Source: Echria macrotheca (lineage: Eukaryota > Ascomycota > Sordariomycetes > Sordariales > Schizotheciaceae). Taken from it: a stretch of DNA of 64,000 nucleotides. Both the position numbers and the translations under genes were made by a program. The stretch spans positions 1,364,001 through 1,428,000 of the forward strand of contig MU839828.1 of NCBI GenBank assembly GCA_030411725.1, written 5' to 3'. The notes under the pieces were generated by a model. It did not search any database. It saw only the letters and a program-made list of their open reading frames with translations, and was not told where the DNA came from. Shown here piece after piece: positions 53,712-64,000 of the stretch; the stretch's first letter is position 1; every line of letters starts with the position of its first letter.

Positions 53712-55016
53712 TCAATACATTGGATTCATCTCTGCGTTACTTGCATAGGCCCATCCCCGGGTTACTTGGATTGGCGCCTGTCCAATCTTGGCCCAGAGAT
53801 CACGCAGTGCGCGACGGTCGTCGGGTCTCCGGTCAACTGACGACTCCTCAAACAGCCTTCCCGCCCTTTTCATCACTCCAGAGCTACAAGCCAACAGTCC
53901 CAAGAAGCCGGAATACACATGGCAGAGAGTAGTTGTCCTGAAGATATTACCTGCCGTGTAGATCACGTAGGCCTCAGGTAGATTATCTAGGTCCATGTCC
54001 AGGTACAGGTGCGGCAAGGTTTCCCGTAACCGGCATTCGCTTTCGCTCCGGGATTCACGGTATGTCAGGCTTGATCCGAAGCCGAAGTGCTTGAGAGATC
54101 GAGCATTGGAAAGAATCCGAACGTCTTCGAGTAATAGAGTACCAGTGAAGTCAAGCTGTCTGCCGCAGGTTTCAGCCACAGCCGTGGGAGCCATGACATG
54201 TAGTTCTGCCAATCAGCCATGTGGTCGGGTCGGATAGTTCTTGGGCTAGTAACGGCTTGTTTCTAATGAGCAGACGTAAACACTCCAGTTGGCGCAGAGA
54301 TTTCGGTATTTCTTCCTATGACTCGAGCCTCGTGTCAACGATATCCTGCAAGTTGTGAAGAGTTAACTCTCGGATCGACTCTTGGTCGACCAGTCCAATC
54401 ATCAACTCCTCAAAACTTCCTCGCGGAATTGGCAAGGCGCACTGTCCCAGAATATTAGGGGGAGATACGAGAAGGGTGCTGAGCCCCAATATACCACATC
54501 CGGCGGAGCGAAACCGAATGTAACACTGGTCAGCTGGGGGAAGAACCTGGTGAAGCTACCGATCGCTTGTCTCATTAGCCTTGCCATGTTCGACCTTTCG
54601 TCTGGCTCTTCGTCTGGCTCTTCGTCCCACTCTTCGTCCCGCTTTTCATCTCTTTCAATTAGCTCAGAGAACGATATGAGCTCTACATGCCGAACTAGCT
54701 CGGCCAGTTGGGGCTGCGCAAGGATGTACTGATAGGTCTCCATGCTTTCTTCGGTAGGGCGAATGCGGATACATCTGAACAACTGTTCGGTCACAGCACC
54801 CTGGATTTTTTTGTCCTTGCAGGTGAGCCGCAGCGAGTGTAGGTCCTTGCAATCGTCGAAGAAGGACGCAATCTCGCGGAAATTTTCGAGAGGGAGACCG
54901 AGAAGCCCTTTGGGTACCGGGGTGGCCATGGTTTCTCGACACTCGAAGTCGGCTTGTCGAGAAGGCGGTTCGGCCATAGAATCTGTGCTTCGACCTGATC
55001 GTCTAGAAATCGGCAA
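53712..55016 (-). pseudogene. F-box-like protein gene, disrupted
   Basis: The first frame (54402-55016) reads from MPISRRSGRSTDS and contains LLGLPLENFREIASFFDD followed by LHSLRLTCKDKK, an F-box-like helix set that would recruit Skp1 of an SCF ubiquitin ligase. It is followed by an acidic repeat (EEWDEEPDEEPDE) and QLTSVTFGFAPP. It stops at EEVLRS, but the next frame continues directly with ELMIGLVDQESIRELTLHNL, then a TAG, then EEIPKSLRQLECLRLL. Another frame change leads into AELHVMAPTAVAETCG and 160 more residues to 53712. At least three disruptions are needed, and I found no intron set that removes them all. Likely a pseudogene; poor assembly or missed introns are alternatives. Confidence 0.6.
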
Positions 55017-58000
55017 ATGCGGCGATACGGGATATCAGTTGAGAGAGCTAGCAATGCCTCTAAAGAAGAGATGTCGTTGTGTGTGTCGGAACTCGATTGA
55101 AAGACGACGGGTGGGAAAGGAAGCAAGAGGAGAGTCCTCGGCGGGGAGTTGAATGACGTTGGGAGGATGAAGGAAGGCACGATCGTGTTATCCGTGCGGA
55201 CAACATTCTCCCGGACAAGACAGTAGCTAAAGACAGTGCACACAAAAAAATATCGAACCGAATTAACGTCTCCGCTGGCTTCCATTGACGGACTCGGATC
55301 AAATATGTACTACTCTCCTGCAAGCAGCCAATGTTGAGCTCCACCAAGTGAGGTCAGATGGAAATACGTTGACTTGTTGGTACTCGGTTGGCCATATTCA
55401 AGCAACAACTTTGAAATGGTGAAGCCACGAGTGGCAGCAGCACCCCCCATCTCGATTCGCAAAAGACGGGAGTCAGGTTCCACTTGAAAATCCACAATGC
55501 CAAGTCACCCCGCAAGCAAAAAGCGGCACGGACAACAAGTTGGGGCAGAACAAAAAAGAGGTCGTACCCGGATTCGAACCGGGGTTACCGGAATATTCTG
55601 AGCTATCAGAATCCGATGTGCTAGGCCAACTACACTATACAACCGTTTTGGTTGATGTTTACGCCATCGGCTAAAGTCCGTTATATACATCAATCGGTTG
55701 TCTTTTCCCCACTCCTGTAGTCCCTGCACCTCCAAGGTAGGTAAGTGACGGCGGCGTCTCCTGGGCAGATGCATACCGGTGCTATGTCCTCCTATTTTCA
55801 CACCAAGAACTTCCGGAACGGGTCTGCTAACGGAAACCTTTTACGCATGTATCATTCAAAATGCCCCGAGAATCAGACAAGCCTTTCCTTCCTCGAAGGA
55901 TACCCAGCTGTGGTTAAGGTATTAACAAGCTGATCAACTGTTTGAGCCCTTATACCCAACTTTATCCCTTGCAATCCCGATGTCTATGGCTCACTCCTTT
56001 TGCAAATCCGCTCGTCCCCTTCCCTCGCAGGCCTTAGGAAAACGACCGGTAAATACTGGAACGCTTTTGAACCCCCGGCCATCTACTTACACTTTTCCTC
56101 AGAGATCTCTTTCCTAAAGATGAACCGGAGTTGCTGCTCCAGAGAGTCTTCCTTTAGTGGGAGAGAGTAACAAAGGTCGTTCTTGAGGAGTGCGAAGACA
56201 GCTGGTTGATGACTCCTTCCTTGACCTCATGGATGGACCTCTCATCCATCGGGAACCGTATTAAAGTCCACCCAGACGCGACCTGAGCGTGCCTCAACAA
56301 CCCGTTGCCGCATCGTCTAGGTTTCAGTACGTCGGGGTTGCCCCTTGAGCCGCACATAGATGCGATTGCTGAAGAAATACGCCTTTGCCCTTGTTCTATA
56401 GGGAACCTCAGCGTAATGATACCCCTCAGGGCATCGAAAGTTGGCTTGCTATTGTGAACTCCTGCCTCCGGTGCTGCAAAGATCGACAAGCCATTTGCGT
56501 ACAGCCATGTCAGGATGGGTACCTACTTGGAGGAACAATGATGGTCCAGGTTGGGGAGTGAAAATGGGACGCTGCACTGTCTGGGGGCAACAACATCGAT
56601 AGTCAATCTACGGCTCGAGTAACATCGCAGACGACGGTACATTGGACGTACCAATGCCGGAAAAAAAGGGGAGGGTTCAAGATTGGAGGCTTGTGGGGTT
56701 GCACGTGGTCTGCAACGTTCAAGAAAAAGCCTGTAGACACGTTGCGGGGGCAAGTTTCTATCTAAAGACGAAAGAAACTATCGCAGCTCACGTTTTCGGG
56801 GTCCTATGGCTTCAGATGAGTCAACAGCTACAAGACCTTAAACCCGCCTGCCTGTGTCACGACGAGGGCACCCATCTAGATTGCCTGGGCATCGGGATTC
56901 GATGGAATTCTTCGAGGTAGATGCCAATAACGGAGATTAGGGATCGTGCGACCTGGCGACGAGTGGAGGGCAAGGTTTTCGTGCGCCAACCGATTAGCAC
57001 AGCTCCGCGAGAATGCCACAAGGAACCAAGTGTTTTCCTACGGTGACGTGCGCGCGGTACAAGGCGTAGCCTTGGTTGCAACCCCGCAGGGTGGCCGGAG
57101 GGATACGGGAAAATAAGGCATCGGCCTCAAGAGTTCTGGGCATTCCGGAATGGCCTTTCGGCACCGAGGTTGTCGATTCTTCGTTCGGAACTGCCGATGA
57201 AGGGCTTGTACAGCTAACTTCACTGGCCCGAGCTCTCGAGAGTTCGGGGTATCGTAGAAACTGAAGTTGTTGCGGGCCCTGCACCCATTGTCCGCCATCA
57301 AGACAGCATAGCATGTTCACGATTCTCTATGCATGATGCCACTAGGGTCTGCACTTGCAGCAACGGCCTCACAATCCAAGGTCGCCACGCCGAGCCATAT
57401 CCACTTTCATCCGGTATGCAACGCGGGCTCAGAGCCAAGCGCCTCCACAAATATGGAGAATCACGGGGGGGCAGCCCGGTCCTTCAACGTCATGACGGAG
57501 TTCGAAGCCGGACACTCGGCCCCGATCGCTCCTCATGTGAAAGAAACTCGGAAACCTGGCGAAGAAAACATGGGAAATGCAGCCAGAGTCTACTCTGTAC
57601 CAAGCAGAAATGGGCGGCGCTGGGCCAGAACGCCTAGCAGAACAAGTTCGACCACTTGCCTGGACCTCGACATCCAGGCGACGAGGTGAACCTGCACCCG
57701 CCCGCACCGCGTTTATGGATAGGCTTCTTTGCAGCGTGTTCCTGCACGATGCCGGACGAACAGGTTGCGCAAACACAGTGTACTGGCACTTGTGCGATCT
57801 CGACCGAAGGGATCATCGTGTTTCCGCTCGGCGGCCGAATCAGCAATCGAGAATCCCGGCGTGTTGGCCCCTGAAAACGAGAGCGACCGAGAAACGCCGA
57901 AGCAAGGTCGCGGCGGTGGGGTCGGCAACGAGAGCTTCGCGGAAAAAACTGGTTATCAACTTGTCAGTCTTTGCCCAGTCGCACACGGCTGAGCGCTGCA

Positions 58001-58713
58001 GCGAGCCGCCGAATGCGAATCCAGAAAACCGGAATGTGAAGCACAAGCATCGATCGGCCTCGCGCGCCCGTAGCAACTTCGCTCCGTGGCACAATCCCTT
58101 GTGCAAACGTGCTCGGCGGTATTGAATGAACGATAAACTCAGGATAACGCATTGCTCCGAGATTGTCGAGGATAAGTGGGTTGGCGGACCAATCGTGGTC
58201 AGCCAAACATCAAAGTATGAAGGCAGCCGTTGAGACCGGGGTTGCTTCCCCCCTCCCGAATGCTGAGCGGGAACAGAACCCCAGGAAAACTACTCTCGAG
58301 ATCGCAGCTTCCTGCCCAACATACTCAGCGAAGTTAAAAAAAAAAAACGAAGCAAAGCAGCGAACGATTTTGCACTTTTGGTTGATCCAGCCGGCAACAT
58401 CGACGAACTGGACAGTCAGAGTGATTCTCTTTTTGTACACCGACTTTCACTGCGGGGTTCTGCCCAAGTGATCACCTCCCATTTTCCGGCGGGAAGCAAA
58501 GCTCTCGACATTGCTGTCGACGGCGCCATCTCAACGTCATCCGATAGTAAGTCGTCGCCGACGTCTACCGGTCGAGGGAATCGGGTTTGAGTCGGTCTTC
58601 GTCTTCTCGAAACAACGGAATCGAATACGGTGCCGCAACAGCGCCGCGATCAATCAAGCGGCCAACGGCGGTCGGCAACGAGGGATTTATCGGATCTCGG
58701 CAACAAAGCCGTT
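55017..58713. other. Gene-poor stretch with one tRNA gene
   Basis: Apart from the tRNA-Gln at 55559-55644 I can support no gene here. Many frames of 60-180 codons overlap in several phases, especially at 56150-56490 (-) and 57330-58125 (+), but none shows a domain, signal peptide or consistent splice pattern. Positions 58378-58546 (+) read in a protein-like way (GNIDELDSQSDSLFVHRLSL) and end at a GTAAGT donor; this could be an upstream exon of the frame at 58714. Confidence 0.45.
55559..55644 (-). tRNA. tRNA-Gln(CUG) with intron
   Basis: Reading the minus strand: acceptor GGTTGTA pairs with TACGACC (one G-T), D arm GTGT/GCAC, anticodon stem TCGGA/TCCGG, loop TTCTGA, then a ~12-nt intron TAGCTCAGAATA whose TCAGAA complements the anticodon region. 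T arm CCCGG-TTCGAAT-CCGGG, discriminator T. Anticodon CUG. The GGTT...TATAGTGTAGT start is typical of fungal tRNA-Gln. All stems pair, so it should be functional. Confidence 0.92.
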
Positions 58714-59037
58714 ATGTTCGTCCATCTTCATGTGCACCGACTCACAAAGAGCGCCGCTGACGTGACCACCTTTAGGGCGTCGAACAAGGAGCTCTCGGTC
58801 AAGGAGTGGATCGGCGCCGGTCGCAAGGTCGAGGGACGGTTGGCCACCGGCGAGGCGGCCCCGTCTGTCAACGACCGCATCATCGAGGCCGGCCACCGCA
58901 TCGGTGATGTCGATCTGGCCATGGGCATGAGCGTGGAGGAGGCACGGGATGATCTTGAGCAGCTGTTCATCAACACCGAGCCTCATCGCCGCGCCGTCCT
59001 GGCGGAAATGGACGGCATCGCCCACGAGACGGCCTAG
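58714..59037 (+). CDS. Hypothetical protein, 107 residues (possibly a last exon)
   Basis: The frame from the ATG at 58714 reads as a compositionally normal soluble protein: ASNKELSVKEWIGAGRKVEG, NDRIIEAGHRIGDVDLAMGM, SVEEARDDLEQLFINTEPHR and a C-terminus DGIAHETA. Codons are GC-ending, unlike the random frames around it, which supports coding. There is no signal peptide or membrane segment, and I recognise no domain. The frame is open upstream to 58630. A GTAAGT donor at 58547 could join an upstream exon, but I could not settle an acceptor with confidence, so the start is uncertain. Confidence 0.4.
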   Translation: MFVHLHVHRLTKSAADVTTFRASNKELSVKEWIGAGRKVEGRLATGEAAPSVNDRIIEAGHRIGDVDLAMGMSVEEARDDLEQLFINTEPHRRAVLAEMDGIAHETA

Positions 59038-62000
59038 GATGTCGTCGTGGATGTGTGCGTCTGGCTCGTGAGTCGTCTGGAAAGCGTTTGGCAGTCGGAA
59101 AGGCCTCGGGGAGCAGGGGAGAGGGTGTGGGAAGGGCCAGAAGCCATGTTGGTATGGTGAGGGTGGGCAGATTTGGTGTGGGGAGCGGCCAAAATGACCG
59201 AAATAAAGACAAAAAAGACACCGAGACGATGGTATGACGGTTCAGAAACAGTTTTCTTCAATGTATGAGGTTCAGAAATCGATTTCGAAGGAAAGAAGGC
59301 GGACTTCGTTGGGACTGGGGGCAGAAGGCAATCGATTCAGCTCTCTGAACGAAGTTGCGTTTGAACGCCTTTGCGATGGACCAATCAGGCGAGGCTCCCT
59401 GCACGCCCTCCCACAAACTCAACCCTTCCCTGCCATTTTCGTCCTCACTGCATCCTTGTTTTTGCATTTGGGGTTGTTTACACATATTTCCCATTCGGTA
59501 TTATTCATCATGTTGGAGTGATTACTCGCGAGTTCCCTCCTAGATAGGCCCATAGTTAGCACTCGAAAGGGGTAGCTTCAGTCCGTATTCTCGCCTTCCT
59601 GCTCTCGCCACTGTACTACTGTGCCTCCCGTCTTGCATTCCTGCACATTCTCACGTTCCTCATACAGAGCCACGTAGTAGATTGGGCATCATGGCATGAT
59701 TGAGGACTGTGACGATTGGAGGGGTGGTGGTGATCCCCCAGGATAACGGGACAACCCCATGGCGCCCGTAGGCCGATCGGCGCCTTCCCGGACTCCACCT
59801 GATTAGCCGGCCGCACCATAGTGTTGTCTACAAAATCATTCTGACGGCGGAATAGTGAAAGACAGAGCGAGCCCTCGAAGATCTACTCTAATCCGCTAAA
59901 TGGCTGGATGGACCCTGCCTTTGGAAATTTGCAGGTTAAAGGTATAAGCGGGTCAAGTCCACTCGAGGTGAACCGATTGGATGAACCCTCTGACTCCTCC
60001 ACCGCTGTTCCCGTTGCCTGCGCGGGTTGGGCTGAGTGAGATCGTGCGCCGATATGGAAGACCCTTCACTTCTGACTGGGGCGCACGAGCAGGGCTGACG
60101 AGAAGATCCCGCCCCATGGGAGCACACGGTTCTTCGTCGGGCCCGCTCACTTCCTCGTTCTCAGCTCCGCAGCCACCCGGGTATCGGTACCCATAGCCCG
60201 CGGACCAAGGACCGGTAGAGTCCAAGGACGAAGAGATTCACGCTGAAGAGGTACATACATATACATGCATAGCTAAGGTACCTACTAACAGGACAGGTGC
60301 TTACCGGGTTCTCTTCGTCTCCTCTCGGAAGGAAGCACTTCGAAAAAGCCAACGATAACGCCGACCTCGTCGCTACCAGCGGGTTCCACCCAGTCACTCC
60401 ACTTTGTTTCACGACCAATCAACCAGCCCCTCCTCGAAGACCATGACAGCGGTGTTTTCTCTGTCACGACTTTCTGGTATCCAGACACCTTCTCTGAAGA
60501 CCTTGGGGCACAATAGTACCGGTTCGCTGAAGTTTGAATCATGGTAAGGAGTATGGGAGGGGGCCTGAATGACAACCTGGACGCCCGAGACGGATGGCAA
60601 ACGGCTGTCTTACGGCCAGCGCGCACCTTGATGGCAAGGATATCGCCCGCTTGAGCGACAGAATTAGGCGGCTCTGGCGCGTTGATCTATCATCGTCAAG
60701 TGGTGATGCCCTGGTCGGTAACGAATCCACCGAGATTGTCAAGTGACTGCGAGATTCTCGGACCGCGCCTTCCGTTTCCGCTCGAGGTCGAAAGACGTAG
60801 AAATTATCAAGGACCGAGTGCTTTCTAAATGCATGATTGTTGTCATGCCCGTTTCGAGCCCACATGAAGCTGGGGATAACCTGACCGCTCAGAGCTACTG
60901 ACTCCGTTCGAGGGTACACCAGACGCTGTCAAGCTCCCGACCGATGCCAAGTGCACGACCGACCCGCAGGATTTTTCGAATGGTAACACAGTCGGCACTC
61001 GTTTCATGGTCACCTGGGGAGGTGGAGAACTCAAGGGACCCTAGTATTTCTGCCTCGGCCAAGTCCCGTCTTCGGTTCCATGGTTGTAACGTCACGCAAC
61101 CAACAATCAACACTGGTTCGAGTTGCATAGGCGCAGTTTCCCTTGGCTGCAAATTGTTTGTTCGTTGATTGGCGGAGCTCCAGCGATCCCCTCTCGGAAG
61201 ACGACGTCTTCGTAGTGTAGCATATCAATCGGAGGCGGCCTGATTCTCCACCGTCGGGCTCAACTTGACGACTGAGACCGAACAGGGTGTGGAGTACACA
61301 AAGTTCTCCGTTGGCTCTGCGATGAAGAGTCCTTTCTTCCCAAAGGTAGGTAACGGGCTCGTTCCTAGTGGACCTCCGAGGCTGCGTTCAAGTCTCCGGC
61401 GACGGGAATACCATCGAGGTACTGACTTCAAAGCCTTACAGATTTCATTCAGTGTTAGGACTCCGTATGCCACCCCTTGTTTGGACTCATCCATGATCAC
61501 CAATGTACGTGGCACGACATATCGGGCCCGTCGAGCGCTCTCGAGGTTGGATTCCACCACCTGGATATGCTGAATTGCTAATAATTTGCAGTGCCTAGGT
61601 ACCCCCCCGGCTTACACAGCGTTTAAACACCTTCTCGCGTGCAATCTGGGAAGTCTTATGTCTTCAAGCCAAGCCAAGTTATGCAAGGTTCTATTGAATC
61701 CTCCTCGATAATAAGCGCTATCAACAGAGTGTTAAACAGCAAAAGTCCATGGACGGGGGCCCGCGCATGGAGTCAATGCTCGATCCATGCCGGTTTGCAA
61801 CCTCCGGGCTCCAAGAATTCTTGGTTCATGCTAACCAGCCTCGCTTAGACCAGCACCTGGGTTCAAATATCGCTGATCATGTAGCATTCAAGGCGGGCGT
61901 CAGTCGAATCCTCGTGTCATGAAAATCTGCGCAGTCTATAACGGGATACCCAACGACAATACTCCTCGGCATGTGCCAGGGGGCCAATGTGGTGGTGATG

Positions 62001-62241
62001 GCCTCACGAAGGATTCAGCGAACCCACCGGTGACGGCAAGAATCAGACCAACTCGGAGGTGGACTGCAAGGCAGACTCTCTTTCAGAGCGAAATGATCAA
62101 CGAGCTTCACAGATATAAAAGACGGCATCGTACCTCGAAAGACAGTTCTATCCCATCAGCCTCAACAGTCCAGCTCTCGCCTCCTCACATCAGGCGTCAT
62201 CTTCCATCTCATCTCATACTGCAAGTCCCCAAAACAACAAA
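59038..62241. other. Gene-poor stretch; promoter of secreted protein gene at right end
   Basis: No frame here carries a recognisable motif. Minus-strand pieces at 60285-60626, 60895-61152 and 61225-61560 have coding-like composition but are short and broken, possibly decayed gene remnants. A TATAAAA box at 62114-62120 lies 122 bp upstream of the start at 62242 and probably drives that gene. Confidence 0.45.
62114..62120 (+). promoter_or_regulatory. TATA box of the secreted cysteine-rich protein gene
   Basis: TATAAAA at 122 bp upstream of the ATG at 62242, with a C/T-rich leader (TCATCTTCCATCTCATCTC) between. This spacing is normal for a strong fungal promoter. Confidence 0.6.
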
Positions 62242-62604
62242 ATGAAGTTTTCGACAGCCACCGCCCTCTTCGCCATGGTCTTCTCGCACTCGGCCATGGC
62301 GGCCCCGGCAGAGGATGCCGCGGCGGCAGGCGGCGCGACTCTCTCCAAGCGGGCCAACTGGTCCTTCACACCCTACAGCGGCAACACATGCGGCGGAGCT
62401 GGCAATGCCTACGTCGGGACCGGTAGCCGGGGCTGCACCAACATCAACACTGCCAACGCCGTCATTGCTATAACCGACACCTGCCGCATCACGGCTTACG
62501 TCGTCGCCGGCTGCCCGGGCGGTGTAGGCACCGTCTACCAGCGTGGTACCTCTCAGTGCTTCGCCGGTGTGCCTGGATACAAGTCCTTCAAGGTCGACTG
62601 CTAG
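62242..62604 (+). CDS. Small secreted cysteine-rich protein with Kex2 site
   Basis: Single exon, 120 residues. Residues 1-20 form a signal peptide (MKFSTATALFAMVFSHSAMA), followed by an Ala/Gly-rich propeptide ending in KR at 36-37, a Kex2 site. The mature part (38-120, 83 residues) starts ANWSFTPYSGNTCGG and has six cysteines (50, 65, 81, 91, 106, 120), enough for three disulfides; the last residue is Cys. It is rich in Gly, Thr, Ala and Val with few charges. Such proteins in filamentous fungi include effectors and antimicrobial or surface proteins; I cannot assign a family and infer no activity. The gene is isolated in gene-poor DNA beside AT-rich sequence, a common setting for effector-type genes. 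Confidence 0.85.
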   Translation: MKFSTATALFAMVFSHSAMAAPAEDAAAAGGATLSKRANWSFTPYSGNTCGGAGNAYVGTGSRGCTNINTANAVIAITDTCRITAYVVAGCPGGVGTVYQRGTSQCFAGVPGYKSFKVDC

Positions 62605-64000
62605 ATCTAGCCGGTCTTCTAACCGGATGTCTTTTGTTGGTGTGGATGCTAAAAGGAACGGGGGAAATGCGATGGACAAGACAGGGGATGCGCTGGATGA
62701 TAACTACTTTCGTTTAATCTTTCAAGCAACTCAGTTCAAAGCACACATGTAGCGCAAGGGCTTGCAATGGATTTCAAGCAGTTGCATCGCTATCATACTC
62801 GAAATATGAGGAGGTTTTGTACGGGCACCATGGAAAAATACGACAGATTCAACAGTATATCGAAACTTTTTCGAAAACTATGAATAACAAACCTCACGCC
62901 AGGAATTAGAAGGTCAAGATCTTGCGTATCCTACTCTAGCCACTTTGATATTTGATATGCAGTGAAGTATTAAAGGCCCTATTTTAAGGCCATTCTAATG
63001 GATCCTCTTCATCATCTTTAGAGCTATTTTTAGTTCTCTTCCGCGGACTTCAGTCCCTCTTTAGCCCAGGCTGCTTCGACTTTCTTGCTGCGAAGGATCC
63101 GCGGAGATTTGGCGTCAAGTACACACAACGAGGCTATGGACATCTTCGCAACGTGGGTCTTTCCTCTCGCCATTGTCATCGCCCTCCCGTGGGGACAAAG
63201 TGTTCAATATACGATTTTTGGATCGTCTACAATTTTCTTCTGACGGTTGACGTGCTTCATCGAACCATTAAGTAAGCTGATTGCAACAGAGAACAATAAC
63301 CCTCGTCTTCGCGGCGGTGGACGATAGAACGAGGAGGCCTCATAATGAGGCCACGGGGGCTTCCCACAACGGTTGATTGGTTTCGGAATAAATCAAATAT
63401 GGAATGTCCGATGCTGCTGATGGGATGCTGGACCACGTAGCGACATACAGAGTCCGTGAGGCGCAGTACAGACCCGTGTTGCCCGTCCAAGCCACCGCTT
63501 CCCCGATTACTTATTTCTCGGAAGTTCCCAGCATCTGTGCTCTCATCTCAAACTAGCCCCTGTCTGAAGATTTCACGGAGCCAGTAACGAGTACCGACAC
63601 CACTCTCAGTCCTTGATAGGTCCTGAGTTTTCCCGCGTTCTCTGCGCTTGGGTTCCTTGACCAAATGCTTATGGTCGAGCCGTCGATCAAACCCTGGAAA
63701 GCATGCGCTATCTACCGGAGCCAAAGGTTTCTGAAGTGGAGGCATAGGCCGTAAATCGCGTATCATCGTATTGACTCAACTATGGGAATTGGACGCGGCG
63801 TGCCTGCTAGGCTGGTGCACTCAGTCGTGGGGTGGTATTCCACCCGCGCTGGTGCCTAGGGGTCCTGCACTGAGCAACACACAGAATGATTCATCGGAGA
63901 AGTATCTTGACTGTTAACTTGCAATACGGAAACAGTTGACTCTCTGGCCAGAGTCCCAACTCCACCGCGGACCTGGAGAGTGGCCAGGGGCGAAGGGCAG
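62605..64000. other. Intergenic to right edge; AT-richer
   Basis: Positions 62760-63060 are AT-richer than the rest of the window, with no ORF of note. A perfect 8+1+8 palindrome GGCCTCAT-A-ATGAGGCC lies at 63336-63352. No gene is recognised up to the window edge. Confidence 0.5.

Noticed and set aside
57577..58125. 182-codon plus-strand frame
   Set aside because: Overlaps many similar frames in other phases; Arg/Ser/Ala-rich with no motif or splice support.

Overview
The window is nuclear DNA of a filamentous ascomycete (Pezizomycotina, most likely Sordariomycetes). Genes are split by short introns (43-66 bp) with GTAAGT/GTATGT-type donors, CTAAC/CTGAC branch points and YAG acceptors. Coding DNA is GC-rich, genes are spaced by 0.3-3.7 kb and transcribed singly from both strands, and the tRNA genes carry introns. 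The window encodes elongation factor 3 (fungus-specific), a HET-C2 glycolipid transfer protein, a DUF3433 membrane protein and a Kex2-type small secreted protein. CTACCTAGGTAG-like motifs recur between genes. Splice models were built by eye from splice signals and reading-phase continuity; no alignment or transcript was available.

Layout. 0-13 kb: a DUF4140/DUF4139 protein (-), a two-exon proline-rich membrane protein (+), and a very large DUF3433 membrane protein (-). 13-18 kb: six-exon cytosolic glutaminyl-tRNA synthetase (-), divergent from a macrodomain ADP-ribose hydrolase (+) that has an in-frame mitochondrial-like presequence. 18-27 kb: a four-exon 1203-residue HExxH protein of unknown family (-), then eEF3 (-). 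29-36 kb: a small CsbD/Hmp1-like protein (+), a secreted SBP56-like propeller (-), an intron-bearing tRNA-Lys (-) and HET-C2 (-), with a MITE upstream of HET-C2. 36-48 kb: phospholipase D (+) with an assembly gap in its last intron, a degenerate satellite-like array, the DEAD-box helicase Dbp7 (-), an MFS transporter (-) and mitochondrial NADH-cytochrome b5 reductase (+). 49-53 kb: a Cys-motif/Lys-rich protein (+) and a class I methyltransferase (+). 53-64 kb is gene-poor: a broken F-box gene, an intron-bearing tRNA-Gln, one short hypothetical ORF and a small cysteine-rich secreted protein, with long stretches holding no recognisable gene.

Most genes are housekeeping (translation: Gln4, eEF3, two tRNAs, Dbp7; lipid and redox: PLD, HET-C2, Mcr1). 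There is no operon, biosynthetic cluster or CRISPR. The less ordinary items are the HExxH protein, the possible dual targeting of the macrodomain protein, the Kex2-flanked repeats in the secreted propeller's prodomain, the ~170-bp tandem array, the MITE next to HET-C2, a dispersed hairpin repeat present twice, and the secreted six-cysteine protein.
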